From positions 124,001 through 188,000 of the forward strand of contig CAKZKD010000005.1 of assembly GCA_937121175.1 (NCBI GenBank): DNA of 64,000 nucleotides, in the 5' to 3' direction. Every line of letters starts with the position of its first letter. Positions within the stretch are counted from its first letter, which is position 1. The notes beneath the pieces are model-generated. The model was not told the origin of the DNA. It saw nothing but the letters and a program-made list of their open reading frames with translations, and ran no database searches. Origin of the DNA: an uncultured Flavobacteriales bacterium. GTDB taxonomy: Bacteria; Bacteroidota; Bacteroidia; Flavobacteriales_G; Salibacteraceae. Positions 52,247-61,922 of the stretch are shown here, in pieces. Both the position numbers and the translations under genes were made by a program.

Positions 52247-53247
52247 TTTATATTATGATGCGCTCTAATTGAAGACAACAATGTTTCCGCTTTGTGCTGC
52301 GTTTCTTCAAGTTCAGATTCAAATTTAGAACCTTTCACAATCCCACCACCTACGTATAGTGTTGTAATGTTATTCTGATACTTCAAATTCCTCAAATTAA
52401 CGTAAAGGTTGGTTTCATTTCCATCTGAAACACCCAAATAACCAGTGTACAAATCCCTATCATAACCTTCGTTTGTTTCAATCCACTGAATAGCATCAGG
52501 AACTGGTGAGCCTGCAACTGCCGGTGTCGGATGAAGTTCGCTTACCAATTCCAAAAAATCAGATTCCTTATTAAGCTTTCCCGAAATTTGTTGATACAGA
52601 TGACTTATTCTGCCAGCAACGCGATCTTCTCTTTCAGAAACTTCCACTGATTCACAATACTTATCGTAAACCAATTTTACCGAGTCGGTTACTATGGAAT
52701 GTTCTATTAGTTCTTTTGCTTGCCAGCCTTGTGTGCCATTTTGTATCGCCTTTGTTTCTTTTGTACCAGCTAATGAATCGGACTGCACCTTTTCACCCTT
52801 CTTGGATATTAGAAGCTCCGGCGTAGCACCTATATAAGTGACACCATTTAAATCTAATAAATAAACAAAGGCACTTTTATGTTTATCAACGAGTTGCTTA
52901 AATACTGATAGTGTATTCAATACTCCTTCCAGTCTTATTCTTCTAGAGACTACCACTTTAGACAACAAATCATTTTCAACGTCAACAATAGCCTGTTTCA
53001 GTGCTCTCGAATATCTTCTAATTTCCCCTTCTTCATTGCTAGATTCAAGTATGCTATTCTCACTACAATCTGATTCATTTAACAATGGTTTCTCCGTAGA
53101 TTCATAGAATCTAGAAGCCTCATTAGCATTAAATCTACAAATTGCTACTCCACCAATAGACCTAAATTTTTCTCCAGAAATTTCATCACCGAGAAAAAAT
53201 TGCTTTACAAGACTACTATCTGGAGACGAAAAAAGTATTCGATTCAT
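52243..53247 (-). CDS. menF: isochorismate synthase (MenF/EntC type)
   Basis: 334 residues of the chorismate-binding family, short for MenF because the N-terminal half is reduced. VEVSEREDRVAGRISHLYQQ and LVSELHPTPAVAGSPVPDA precede the conserved YTGYLGVSDGNETNLYVNLR. The catalytic region KVVVSRRIRLEG and YIGATPELLISKK are intact. It converts chorismate to isochorismate, the first step of menaquinone synthesis. It is the first gene of menF-menD-menA-menC-menE. Confidence 0.93.
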   Translation of the reverse strand: MNRILFSSPDSSLVKQFFLGDEISGEKFRSIGGVAICRFNANEASRFYESTEKPLLNESDCSENSILESSNEEGEIRRYSRALKQAIVDVENDLLSKVVVSRRIRLEGVLNTLSVFKQLVDKHKSAFVYLLDLNGVTYIGATPELLISKKGEKVQSDSLAGTKETKAIQNGTQGWQAKELIEHSIVTDSVKLVYDKYCESVEVSEREDRVAGRISHLYQQISGKLNKESDFLELVSELHPTPAVAGSPVPDAIQWIETNEGYDRDLYTGYLGVSDGNETNLYVNLRNLKYQNNITTLYVGGGIVKGSKFESELEETQHKAETLLSSIRAHHNIN

Positions 53248-53267
53248 AACTCAACACAAAAAATGGC

Positions 53268-53298
53268 AAAAAAAAACCCCGACCGAAGTCGAGGTTTT
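53268..53298 (-). terminator. terminator after the large adhesin gene
   Basis: AAAACCCCGAC and GTCGAGGTTTT pair with one mismatch around CGAA. On the minus strand a T run follows. It also lies upstream of menF, so it separates the adhesin gene from the men operon. Confidence 0.75.
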
Positions 53299-53315
53299 CA
53301 ATTTGAAAAATTTGA

Positions 53316-56300
53316 TTATTTAGATAGTTGAATTCTATCCACAGCTTTTTCTTCACCCACTGTGCTTTCGATAAAGTAGATTCCGCTAGAGTAGCCAGTT
53401 AAATCAACCGTTAGAGTTTCAGCAGAAACGCTTGACTGCTCAAGAACTTCAACCACCTCACCAACAGCATTCATAACCTTAACCGTTACATCTTCTGAAG
53501 AAGTTAAATTAAATTCAATGTTTACTACACCAACAGTTGGGTTAGGATAAACCCTATACTTATTTCCAACTTCTAGGTCAGACAAACCAGTAAACTCACT
53601 TCTAACATCAATTCTAGTGGAATATGAACAACCATTAACGTCAATTACTTTAACAGTATTAGTTCCATTAGGAAGTCTTGTTGCAGTAGAATCGGTTTCA
53701 CCGTTAGACCATAAGAAGTTTACATAAGGTTTTGTACCACCTACAGCATTTGCTGTAGCACTTACGCTATCCTCACCGTTATCGATTACATTACTAATCG
53801 ATACTAGAAGTGGATCTGGTGCAGTAATTATTACCATGGTATCATGATCACAACCCAATGCATCTTCAATTCGCAAGTTATAAACTCCACTTTTAACACC
53901 GTTCAACTCGATAGCTGTACTTCCAGTACTCCAATTGTAGTTGAATGGGCCTGTACCACCATTTACAACAACTTTAGCAGTGGCCGTATCATCATGACAA
54001 TCAACTGCAAAGTTTGTAGGTACAGAAATTGGAGAATTTGGATCATATACTTGAACTCTACGAGTGTTAACACAACCTAGAGAATCAGTGATAGTAACGT
54101 CATAAATACCTTCAGTAAGACCAATAGCTTTTGCTGTATTTTGACCATTACTCCAGCTGTAAGTAAATGGTGTAATACCTCCATTTACATTCATTTTCAC
54201 AGAACCGTCCGCCATTTTACAAGCACTTGGAGCATCATTTTGTACAACAACACCGATTCTTGGTGGGTTATTTACAACCACAGTCATCACATTTGGACAA
54301 TTACTTTTATCCGTAACGGTAACTGAATATGACCCACTTGAAAGTCCACTTTCAACAGAACTATTCCCTGTTGAACTACTCCAAGCATAAGAATAGTTTG
54401 GTATTCCTTTATCAACATTTACTTCAATTGATCCATCATTATCACCAAAGCAAGTTGGGTAGTATGCAGAAGCAGTAACTTGAGGTGTAGCTCCTAATAC
54501 TTCTACGTCAATGTCCTCTCTACAGCCAATAGCATCTATTGCTGTAACCTTATAAACATCTCCACTTAAGCCAGTAAGCGTATCACCCATTACTCCTTGT
54601 CCCCAATCAAAACTATAAGGGCCATATTGGCCAGTAGCGGATAAGGTAACCATTCCGTCAGCTTGATCACAAGTTGCTCTTGTAGAATTAGCCGTTACCA
54701 TTATCTGCGAAGCTCTAACAACCAGTGTTGTATCAAAATATTCACAACCAATCGCATCTTCTACACGAATAGAAATTACACCTGGCGCAACAACTTTTAT
54801 AGAATCAAAGAATTCGCCTGTTGACCATGTGTAAAAACTGTATTCATTTAAAGGTATTACTTGAGCTGAACTTCCGAAACACATGACAGTTGTATCCGCC
54901 AATACTGATTTTGCTCCAATTTCACCAAAGTTTGCTCTTAACAATAAGTTTGCTATTTGCAAATTCGGGTCTGCTAACGTAGTAAAATCTATCCAACCAG
55001 CACCACTATTATAAAACCTAGTATTTTCTCTACTAACTATATTTCCATAACCAAGAGACATATTCACAGGATTCGCCTGATCAACTGACACAAAATACTT
55101 GCCTGGTTGCAACTGGATTCCACCACACCCAAATTCTAGTGTGTACCAGCCTTCACCATTAGCTCCAATCTGCACAGTTCGCGTAGAATCGAGAACCCCC
55201 AGAACACCTGCTGTATCAGAGAATTCGTACAATTTGAGCCTTACACTAGCCCCTCTAGTTGTCAAGGAATTCAAGTAAAACGTTCCAGACGTTATTTTAT
55301 CCGCAGCAAAAACTTCAAATACAGTACCGAATTCACCAACTGCTCCTGTAAACCCTAGACTACCAACACTTGTTGAATCATCGTTACCATATACAGAATC
55401 CGATACCATTACCTCATAGTCAAGTGTATCATTTTCAGTAAAGCAATCGTTTCCAGAGATAGTCGTGTAGTATTCTACACTAACATTCCCAGGTGCAGGT
55501 AAAGGTGTAAGAACATTAAGAGTTGTATCCTGATTTACCCCTAATGTACCTAACAGAATTGAAGTTGCACTTGAATTAAGAGCAGTTGTCAACGTTGGCT
55601 CATACCCAGCATTTTTAACCGTTGTCCTATGATATACTGACTGTCCGGCGGGAATCATATTATAGTCGGTGGTAATTGAACTCACTGCTGCATCAGTTGG
55701 GCACGGAGTAAATTCCAAAGCTCCTATATCATGAAATGGTATATTCCGTGAAGCACCAGAAGCATCTACAAGAATACCAACATTTGAAGCTGTACTATCG
55801 TACTCTGTCGCATTAACGCGCATATCCAGTGTTGTAGCATCTTTGAACCTAGGATTAGCAACATAAGAGTTAGGCAGAATAGTAAAACCAGTAGCACCGC
55901 TGTTCGCTACTCCAGTATCGCCTGCCCAAAAACCATTAAAATCTCTGTATTTATTGCCACCACTAGCATCACTGGTAATTCTAGCAGAGTTTCCACTACC
56001 TCCATTCTCAAATATATTATTCACTGTTTCACTACCAAAATTTCTGTTATTGACATCCAGCAAAGCAGTTGAAGTTCCACTAAGCGTATTTACATATACC
56101 GAATTATGATAGACCTTGGTGCCAGAGTGATAGTTCATGTTGAGACCATAAGCCCTATTTGTAGATGTTGTATTGACCAAGGATACCAGGTTATTAATAA
56201 CCCAAATAGAATCAGCAGCAACTTTATTGTAACGGTTACCATTGGTAAGCCTTATCCCCTCTTGAGTACCAGAACCAACGCCTAAAATACTATTGTTTGA

Positions 56301-57950
56301 AATTTCAAAATTATTTCCGTTATCAACCGATATACCGTATTGTGTTCGAGTGGCATTTCTAGGAGCACTACCCATAGTAATATCGTTGTTGCGTATGTAC
56401 ATATTCAGAATATATTCACTTCTAATCCCATAAAAAATACAGTCGCTGATAGAATTTCCTTCTATCCAAATGTTTACATCTCGTTCATTTCGAGGTCTCC
56501 AGTCACCATCAATGAAAATTCCATTGTACCCTCCAATTATTTCATTATTAGTTATTCTAAGGTTAGTGGTATTCATAGTAGGCGTATTTTGATCACGAAT
56601 AACACTGACGTTAAAACCAGTTGAAGAAGACTCTAGGATACAACTATCAATTGTGATACTATCGTTAACTCCGCTCAAATTAATAGTGTTGGTATTGGAT
56701 ATCATGTGCAAGTGATCCATCTTCACATGAGCTACATCACCTACGGTAAATGAACCAACCACTACAGGACTGGTTGTGTTATTTGGATCAGAAGTAATTC
56801 TTATGTTATTTGTAGAAGACAAACCAATCATGCGGGTAAGTGTAACACTTTCTGAAAAAGTATCCGCAGCAGATAAATGCAATTCAACTGGTCCACAAAT
56901 GCTATTTGTCATCATAGCCAACCAAGCTGAATCTATAGTACTATAATCCAAACCAACACCAACAGTATAAACACCAGACAATGCATTGCTCGCATCAACA
57001 TTAAGAGTATCATTAGGGCGTTGTTCGTCAACAATACCATTAATACTGTCTGTGTATATCGAGAAAGAATAATTTGCACCAGTAACGAAATTAAAGTTAC
57101 CTATATTCACGCTAGCTGACTGTCCTTTTGGAATGCTTAAACCAGTTAGATTGGCTGAACTTTGAACAGCTCCATTAACACTCCAATTAATAGTCGCTGT
57201 CTTGATAGTGTCATTACCGTAATTTGACAAATCCACCTCAACTGGGGCAAGACCTGCGCAAAACGGGCTCAACCTTGAAACTCCGCCATCATTCGCTTTA
57301 ATTTGCTCAATTCGAATATCATCTACTGTAAAACCGTCAGATGCAGTTGTTGAAGACGCTGGAAAATTATCGTTCTGCCCGAATCTAATTTGAACAGTAG
57401 AAGTTAGTGATTGACCTGCGCCTGTTAAGATTTGATCCAAATCAAGTGCGCCACTAAAGTTCCACTGGCCAGAGGGGCCAAATCTCCCACCAGTCCCACT
57501 AGTCGACTGATTATATATTTGAACCCAAGTTGAAGTTGGGCTATCTCTAACCCAGACTCTATCTCCAGTGTGAGCCTCCTCTCCATGATGAGACCACCAG
57601 AAAGAGAACTCAAGGTTATTTGCCCCAGTATAGTTTGATAAATCCAAATTCAAAATCAAATAATTTTGAACGAAGCTACCACTTGGATCCCTATCCAAAG
57701 TAGCTGCAGCCGAACCCGTATGATAGAAGCCTGCTCCAGCCTGAAATCTCAACCTTCCTCCGGCCGCAGAACGTGTATAATCAAATTCAGTAATCCCGGA
57801 GATACCCGTGGTATTGGCAGTAAGCGTACCACTGGCACTTTCAAATCCCTGATTGTATGGGAGTACTATTTGAGCAGACAACCATTGCCCTGCAAAAACT
57901 AGAGCAAATAATAAAATTACTTGCTTCATTATTGAGTAAACTTTTTTCAT
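53316..57950 (-). CDS. giant T9SS surface adhesin with SprB-type repeats
   Basis: About 1544 residues from the ATG at 57950 (signal near QVILLFALVFAGQWLSAQ). Residues of about 28-215 form a jelly-roll/MAM-like domain (LPYNQGFES, LEFSFWWSHHGEE). About 217-330 is CARDB-like. Residues of about 330-740 carry short Asn/Ile-rich turns such as NNEIIGGYNGIFIDG typical of a right-handed beta-helix. A CARDB-like and a jelly-roll unit follow. From about 1020 to 1450 there are about six SprB/HYR-like repeats with the pattern CFGDNDGSIEVNV, PNYSYAWSS, GLSSGSYSVTVTD. The last 75 residues are the sorting domain (YRVYPNPTVGVVNIEF, SSGIYFIES). SprB is a gliding adhesin in Flavobacterium; a role in adhesion is inferred. 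Confidence 0.88.
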   Translation of the reverse strand: MKKVYSIMKQVILLFALVFAGQWLSAQIVLPYNQGFESASGTLTANTTGISGITEFDYTRSAAGGRLRFQAGAGFYHTGSAAATLDRDPSGSFVQNYLILNLDLSNYTGANNLEFSFWWSHHGEEAHTGDRVWVRDSPTSTWVQIYNQSTSGTGGRFGPSGQWNFSGALDLDQILTGAGQSLTSTVQIRFGQNDNFPASSTTASDGFTVDDIRIEQIKANDGGVSRLSPFCAGLAPVEVDLSNYGNDTIKTATINWSVNGAVQSSANLTGLSIPKGQSASVNIGNFNFVTGANYSFSIYTDSINGIVDEQRPNDTLNVDASNALSGVYTVGVGLDYSTIDSAWLAMMTNSICGPVELHLSAADTFSESVTLTRMIGLSSTNNIRITSDPNNTTSPVVVGSFTVGDVAHVKMDHLHMISNTNTINLSGVNDSITIDSCILESSSTGFNVSVIRDQNTPTMNTTNLRITNNEIIGGYNGIFIDGDWRPRNERDVNIWIEGNSISDCIFYGIRSEYILNMYIRNNDITMGSAPRNATRTQYGISVDNGNNFEISNNSILGVGSGTQEGIRLTNGNRYNKVAADSIWVINNLVSLVNTTSTNRAYGLNMNYHSGTKVYHNSVYVNTLSGTSTALLDVNNRNFGSETVNNIFENGGSGNSARITSDASGGNKYRDFNGFWAGDTGVANSGATGFTILPNSYVANPRFKDATTLDMRVNATEYDSTASNVGILVDASGASRNIPFHDIGALEFTPCPTDAAVSSITTDYNMIPAGQSVYHRTTVKNAGYEPTLTTALNSSATSILLGTLGVNQDTTLNVLTPLPAPGNVSVEYYTTISGNDCFTENDTLDYEVMVSDSVYGNDDSTSVGSLGFTGAVGEFGTVFEVFAADKITSGTFYLNSLTTRGASVRLKLYEFSDTAGVLGVLDSTRTVQIGANGEGWYTLEFGCGGIQLQPGKYFVSVDQANPVNMSLGYGNIVSRENTRFYNSGAGWIDFTTLADPNLQIANLLLRANFGEIGAKSVLADTTVMCFGSSAQVIPLNEYSFYTWSTGEFFDSIKVVAPGVISIRVEDAIGCEYFDTTLVVRASQIMVTANSTRATCDQADGMVTLSATGQYGPYSFDWGQGVMGDTLTGLSGDVYKVTAIDAIGCREDIDVEVLGATPQVTASAYYPTCFGDNDGSIEVNVDKGIPNYSYAWSSSTGNSSVESGLSSGSYSVTVTDKSNCPNVMTVVVNNPPRIGVVVQNDAPSACKMADGSVKMNVNGGITPFTYSWSNGQNTAKAIGLTEGIYDVTITDSLGCVNTRRVQVYDPNSPISVPTNFAVDCHDDTATAKVVVNGGTGPFNYNWSTGSTAIELNGVKSGVYNLRIEDALGCDHDTMVIITAPDPLLVSISNVIDNGEDSVSATANAVGGTKPYVNFLWSNGETDSTATRLPNGTNTVKVIDVNGCSYSTRIDVRSEFTGLSDLEVGNKYRVYPNPTVGVVNIEFNLTSSEDVTVKVMNAVGEVVEVLEQSSVSAETLTVDLTGYSSGIYFIESTVGEEKAVDRIQLSK

Positions 57951-58068
57951 ATTCAACTATTTAATAATTAGATGTACATTTTCAAACGCACCAAATTTAA
58001 CTTAATTTTTATTCTAACAAAATTTTACTTGACCTCTATATTTATTCTTATTACTATCGTATTTCTTT

Positions 58069-58773
58069 ATGGCTAAAAACATATTACTAGTAGAGGACGA
58101 ACCCGCTTTAGCTGAAGCTATTATGCTCAACCTACGTTTAGAGGGCTACTCGGCAACACTTAAAACAAACGGTACCGACGCTATTGAATACATATTTAAC
58201 AATCAAAACAAAATAGAACTTATCATACTTGACGTAATGATTCCGGAAAAGGATGGGTTGGAGGTCAGTTATTTAATTCGAAAGCGTGGGTTAAAGACTC
58301 CGATACTTTTTCTGTCTGCTCGAAATTCGACGTTCGACAAAATTCAAGGATTAAAGGCTGGTGGAAACGACTATTTGGGTAAGCCTTTTGACCTTGAAGA
58401 GTTCCTGTTGCGGGTTCAAATTCTCACTGCGATTCCTGTCGCTACTGAAGAACAACTCGAAGACCTTCAATTTGGACGGAATAAAATAAACTTTAAAAAT
58501 TTTGTTGGCACCAATTATAACGGCGACGAAATTAGTTTCACCAAAAAGGAAATGACCATTCTTAATATTTTCGCCGCACAACCAAATGTTGTAGTAAAGA
58601 GAGAAAATATAGCAGCCTCATTTTCAAGCCAAGAAAATTTTAATGTTCGTTCAATCGACAATGCAATCGTTAAGTTCCGTAAATTCTTTAACGACAAAGG
58701 TGAGAAAAAAGAACACTTCCTTTCAATAAGAGGCGTGGGTTATATGTTTAAACCTGAAAGTGCAGATACTTAG
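58069..58773 (+). CDS. OmpR/PhoB-family response regulator, orphan
   Basis: 234 residues. The receiver domain has the acidic pair Glu9-Asp10-Glu11 in LVEDE, the phospho-acceptor Asp55 in IILDVMIPEKDG, Ser83 in FLSAR, and Lys105 in GKPF. The C-terminal winged-helix domain (EISFTKKEMTILNIFAAQP and IVKFRKFFND, ending SIRGVGYMF) binds DNA. No sensor kinase is adjacent on either strand, so its partner is elsewhere. Its 3' end overlaps the convergent nuclease gene by 26 bases. Confidence 0.93.
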   Translation: MAKNILLVEDEPALAEAIMLNLRLEGYSATLKTNGTDAIEYIFNNQNKIELIILDVMIPEKDGLEVSYLIRKRGLKTPILFLSARNSTFDKIQGLKAGGNDYLGKPFDLEEFLLRVQILTAIPVATEEQLEDLQFGRNKINFKNFVGTNYNGDEISFTKKEMTILNIFAAQPNVVVKRENIAASFSSQENFNVRSIDNAIVKFRKFFNDKGEKKEHFLSIRGVGYMFKPESADT

Positions 58774-61357
58774 AAGGATGTTCTTCTGAATCGTAGTAAT
58801 GTTGTTCTTCCAACTGATTGGTTAACACCATAACTATTTCTTCGCGAAAGGTATGAAGTAGCTCATGACTTATTTCTTCGTTACCATTTATTACAGGATA
58901 AAGCAGTCCTTTCTGAATATTTCGAAATGATACAACACCGGACCTTATTTTTTGATTTGAGTTTCCGGAATACAATAATGAATAAAACAGCATTTGTAGA
59001 ACTTTAGATTTTTTCGGATTCTCAAAAATTTCTTCAACAGAATCAACCTTTAAGTCAGCCCCAGTAACCAGTCCCGTTTTGTAGTCTAGTAAATTTATTT
59101 GTCCGTTCAGCTGTTCTACTCTATCAATAATACCATACAGTTTGACTGAGTTTGCACTTGAGCCGATTTTAAGGAGCATAGAACGTTCTTCTTCCAACTT
59201 TCTGATAATAATTATATCACCTGACAGCACCCGTTTCTTATCGTATGCTATCATTTTAGTAATCCATTTCTGAGTCACTTTGGTCACAGTTGACCTTATA
59301 TATACCGAATTAAATTTTGAAGAATAGTCCTTCAACGTTTCAGCAATAATTTTAGAAGCTTTTTTTTCAAGAGTATTTAATAATTCTACCGAGAGTTGAA
59401 CATTCAGACTCTCAGTATAAACTCTCTCCAGGGCTTTATGCACAACATCACCTAACACGGATGGATTTAATTCATGAAGTGTCATTGGAGGCTCTTTGAC
59501 TCCAAGGACATATTTTAAATAGAAATCAAGTTTATTTCTCACCAATAAGTTTAGCATGGAAGCGGAGCAGCCTACTCCTTCCAACTTTTCTCGAATGGAA
59601 TTCGCAATATCTTCATTAGTAGGAATTTCAATTTTCTCACTGGATTGGTTCCAAGACTTTTGATTAATCTGTGCTAGGTCACACTCTTGAAACGGGGGAT
59701 GATTGAATTTTAAGAATTTTAGGAATCTAGATTCTTCCGTTTTAACAACCCCACCTCCACCAGCTAGCACAAAAAATTCTAATGAAGTCGCCCGTTGCAT
59801 AGACTGGTAAAAATAATAACCTATCAAGTTTTCTGAATCATTATTGGTGACTAGATGGTACCTATGCCTTAAATCTTGAGGAATAAAGCTCTGACTTTTA
59901 TTGACGCCTGGAATAAGTTCATCCTGAGGAGCAACAAGTAAAACATGCTTAAAATCTAAAGTCCGAGATTCCAATAAACCTAAAAATTGAATGCGGCTAT
60001 TTTTACTACCTACAGTAGATACGGAACTTGTTACCAAATCATTCACCAGACTTTGCTTAACAATACTTTGCGGAATATTAGCGTGTCCGTTTTTTTTGTA
60101 GTCTTCTGTAAATCGAACTAGAACAACTTGTATTTCATGAATACTGGCATTCAAAAACGGTAAAGCATCTGAACGACTAGTGGTAGAAATTATTTCTAAA
60201 AATTTTAGACACGATTCTACTAATTGTTCAAGTGATCTTATTCCCTTCGAGTCGAACAAGGCTTCAAGCTCCTTTCTATTTTCAGTGGTAAGGATAACAC
60301 CTGTTTCTTGTAATAAAACTTCATCTATATGCTCTACAAGAATTAGGTGCTTTACCAACTTTCCGATTGCGGTAGAACCCAAAGGCATTCCTATGCCCAC
60401 GTTTACATCTGGTAAATGACTAGACAGTTTATGAATAGCTATTTGCATGAGGGACTGATCTGCAAAAACAACACCCACCGATTCTTCCAATTTCGACAAA
60501 GAATATAATCGTTGAAATAGTCCATTCAGCAAATTCGATTTAAGTGAGAAGTTAAATTGCTGGACTTGCTGTCCACTCGATTCCCAATTCGAATTTAAGT
60601 TTCTAGTATTAGGTAAATTCTCATTCTTTTTATTCAGCAAAAATTGGCCTACCGCATTTTCATGTTTGTTTAGGTAGAAATTATCAAAGTCAAAAACAAT
60701 CTCGGTGACAAAATTTTCTGAAAGAACATTGATGAATTTTTTTTCTGAAGCCGAGAATACACTGAAACCAACAACCCATACTTTATCGAACCCAGACAAG
60801 TTTTTGTATGATTCAACTATCTTACTATCAACAGATTTTAGCACATCTGTTTGACCTCTACAACCTGTTTTTTCGAGGTTCGAAAAGTATTCGGCTGCAA
60901 TTTTTGGTAGTAGTTTCCAAAAACCCAAAACTCGTGTCGAATGATTGCCTAACGAAGTTTCCGAAACATCCCAACGTTCTAATGTTTTTACAGCCGAAAA
61001 TTCTTTGTATAGCTTAGCCGGGTCATTGGAGGTTTGTTTTATTTCTTCAATGTCACTTATCAACCTTTGGAACAAATGATAATCGTGCTCAATATTGATG
61101 TTGTTTATTTTCAGAGTGTGCAATGCAGAAGAAAGGGCATTTAATTTCTGCAATTGTTTTACCGGTTTGTGGGGAAGTATATTTTGCAACAATCCACTCA
61201 ATGTAAACACAGTTGGCAACCAACCGTTTTGATTTCCTTGCAAATCGGCAAGTAACTTTTCCGCTCCTCGTTTGCTGGGCAATACGACAATGGAATTTTC
61301 CATTGGCACTTTATCATTGCATAAAATTGAGGCTAAATCAGTTAAGAAGCTGTTCAT
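58748..61357 (-). CDS. AddB/RexB-like PD-(D/E)XK nuclease
   Basis: About 869 residues from ATG at 61357 (MNSFLTDLASILCNDKV). The N-terminal two thirds resemble the inactive helicase part of AddB (NSIVVLPSKRGAEKLLADL; no Walker A). LLVAPQDELIPGVNKSQSFIPQDL is a helicase-like motif region. The C-terminal nuclease domain has His in LGDVVHKALERVY, Asp in GIIDRVEQL, and INLLDYKTG. AddB normally has a Cys-containing Fe-S element around YAACPF; here the equivalent region is LLVRNKLDFYLKYVLG without Cys, so the Fe-S cluster is absent. It probably pairs with an AddA-like (UvrD/RecB) helicase, not seen in this window, for double-strand break processing. Confidence 0.82.
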   Translation of the reverse strand: MNSFLTDLASILCNDKVPMENSIVVLPSKRGAEKLLADLQGNQNGWLPTVFTLSGLLQNILPHKPVKQLQKLNALSSALHTLKINNINIEHDYHLFQRLISDIEEIKQTSNDPAKLYKEFSAVKTLERWDVSETSLGNHSTRVLGFWKLLPKIAAEYFSNLEKTGCRGQTDVLKSVDSKIVESYKNLSGFDKVWVVGFSVFSASEKKFINVLSENFVTEIVFDFDNFYLNKHENAVGQFLLNKKNENLPNTRNLNSNWESSGQQVQQFNFSLKSNLLNGLFQRLYSLSKLEESVGVVFADQSLMQIAIHKLSSHLPDVNVGIGMPLGSTAIGKLVKHLILVEHIDEVLLQETGVILTTENRKELEALFDSKGIRSLEQLVESCLKFLEIISTTSRSDALPFLNASIHEIQVVLVRFTEDYKKNGHANIPQSIVKQSLVNDLVTSSVSTVGSKNSRIQFLGLLESRTLDFKHVLLVAPQDELIPGVNKSQSFIPQDLRHRYHLVTNNDSENLIGYYFYQSMQRATSLEFFVLAGGGGVVKTEESRFLKFLKFNHPPFQECDLAQINQKSWNQSSEKIEIPTNEDIANSIREKLEGVGCSASMLNLLVRNKLDFYLKYVLGVKEPPMTLHELNPSVLGDVVHKALERVYTESLNVQLSVELLNTLEKKASKIIAETLKDYSSKFNSVYIRSTVTKVTQKWITKMIAYDKKRVLSGDIIIIRKLEEERSMLLKIGSSANSVKLYGIIDRVEQLNGQINLLDYKTGLVTGADLKVDSVEEIFENPKKSKVLQMLFYSLLYSGNSNQKIRSGVVSFRNIQKGLLYPVINGNEEISHELLHTFREEIVMVLTNQLEEQHYYDSEEHPSKYLHFQV

Positions 61358-61914
61358 TTTAGTTTCAATCCTTTTTTTAGAAAATCGAAATACTGGTTTC
61401 TGACTGACTTTTCGGTAAATATTTTTTTGATTAACCAAACAACACCTACCGATTCTTCTTCTTTCTCAACTAAAATTTGAGGCTCTTTCGTGCTCGTTTT
61501 GGGTTCTACGCCCAACAATGAATCAGCTTTATCGAAATTTTGTTTCGCGTTTTTCGCATACCCTTTTTGCTCAAGCACCAAACCAAGGTTATTAAACGAA
61601 ATTGCATCTTCGGGGTCTAAATGAACCGCTTTTTGATAATCTTCAATTGCTCCATCAACATCACCCATTCTATTTTTTACGAAGGCTCTAGAGGAGTATC
61701 GGTATGGATTGTTGGGTTGCAGCTGTTGTGCTTTATTAAAATCATCTAAACACCCATCTAGTTGGTTTTGATGATACTGGCACATTGCCCGTTGCTCATA
61801 AAAGTCTGGAGTTGGCTCATTCTCGATTAACCTTGAATAATCATCATAAGCCTTCTTATAATTTCTGGATTTGTAAGCTTTCTTTGCGCTTTCTTCCAAA
61901 GATTCATTACTCAT
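61354..61914 (-). CDS. TPR-repeat protein
   Basis: About 186 residues from ATG at 61914 (MSNESLEESAKKAYKSRN). It contains three to four tetratricopeptide repeats, for example NYKKAYDDYSRLIENEPTPD, VDGAIEDYQKAVHLDPEDA and SFNNLGLVLEQKGYAKNA. The last 50 residues are basic. The stop overlaps the nuclease start by 4 bases, so the two are cotranslated. A scaffold role is inferred; the partner is unknown. Confidence 0.85.
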   Translation of the reverse strand: MSNESLEESAKKAYKSRNYKKAYDDYSRLIENEPTPDFYEQRAMCQYHQNQLDGCLDDFNKAQQLQPNNPYRYSSRAFVKNRMGDVDGAIEDYQKAVHLDPEDAISFNNLGLVLEQKGYAKNAKQNFDKADSLLGVEPKTSTKEPQILVEKEEESVGVVWLIKKIFTEKSVRNQYFDFLKKGLKLK

Positions 61915-61922
61915 ATAAAAAA

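Noticed and set aside
53640-54880. CRISPR-like periodicity in the adhesin gene
   Set aside because: The periodicity comes from diverged SprB-type protein repeats; there are no identical short repeats with unique spacers.
58029-58057. E. coli-like promoter TTGACC-N17-TACTAT before the response regulator
   Set aside because: Bacteroidota sigma factors use TTTG/TAnnTTTG elements; in an AT-rich region such a match is likely by chance.
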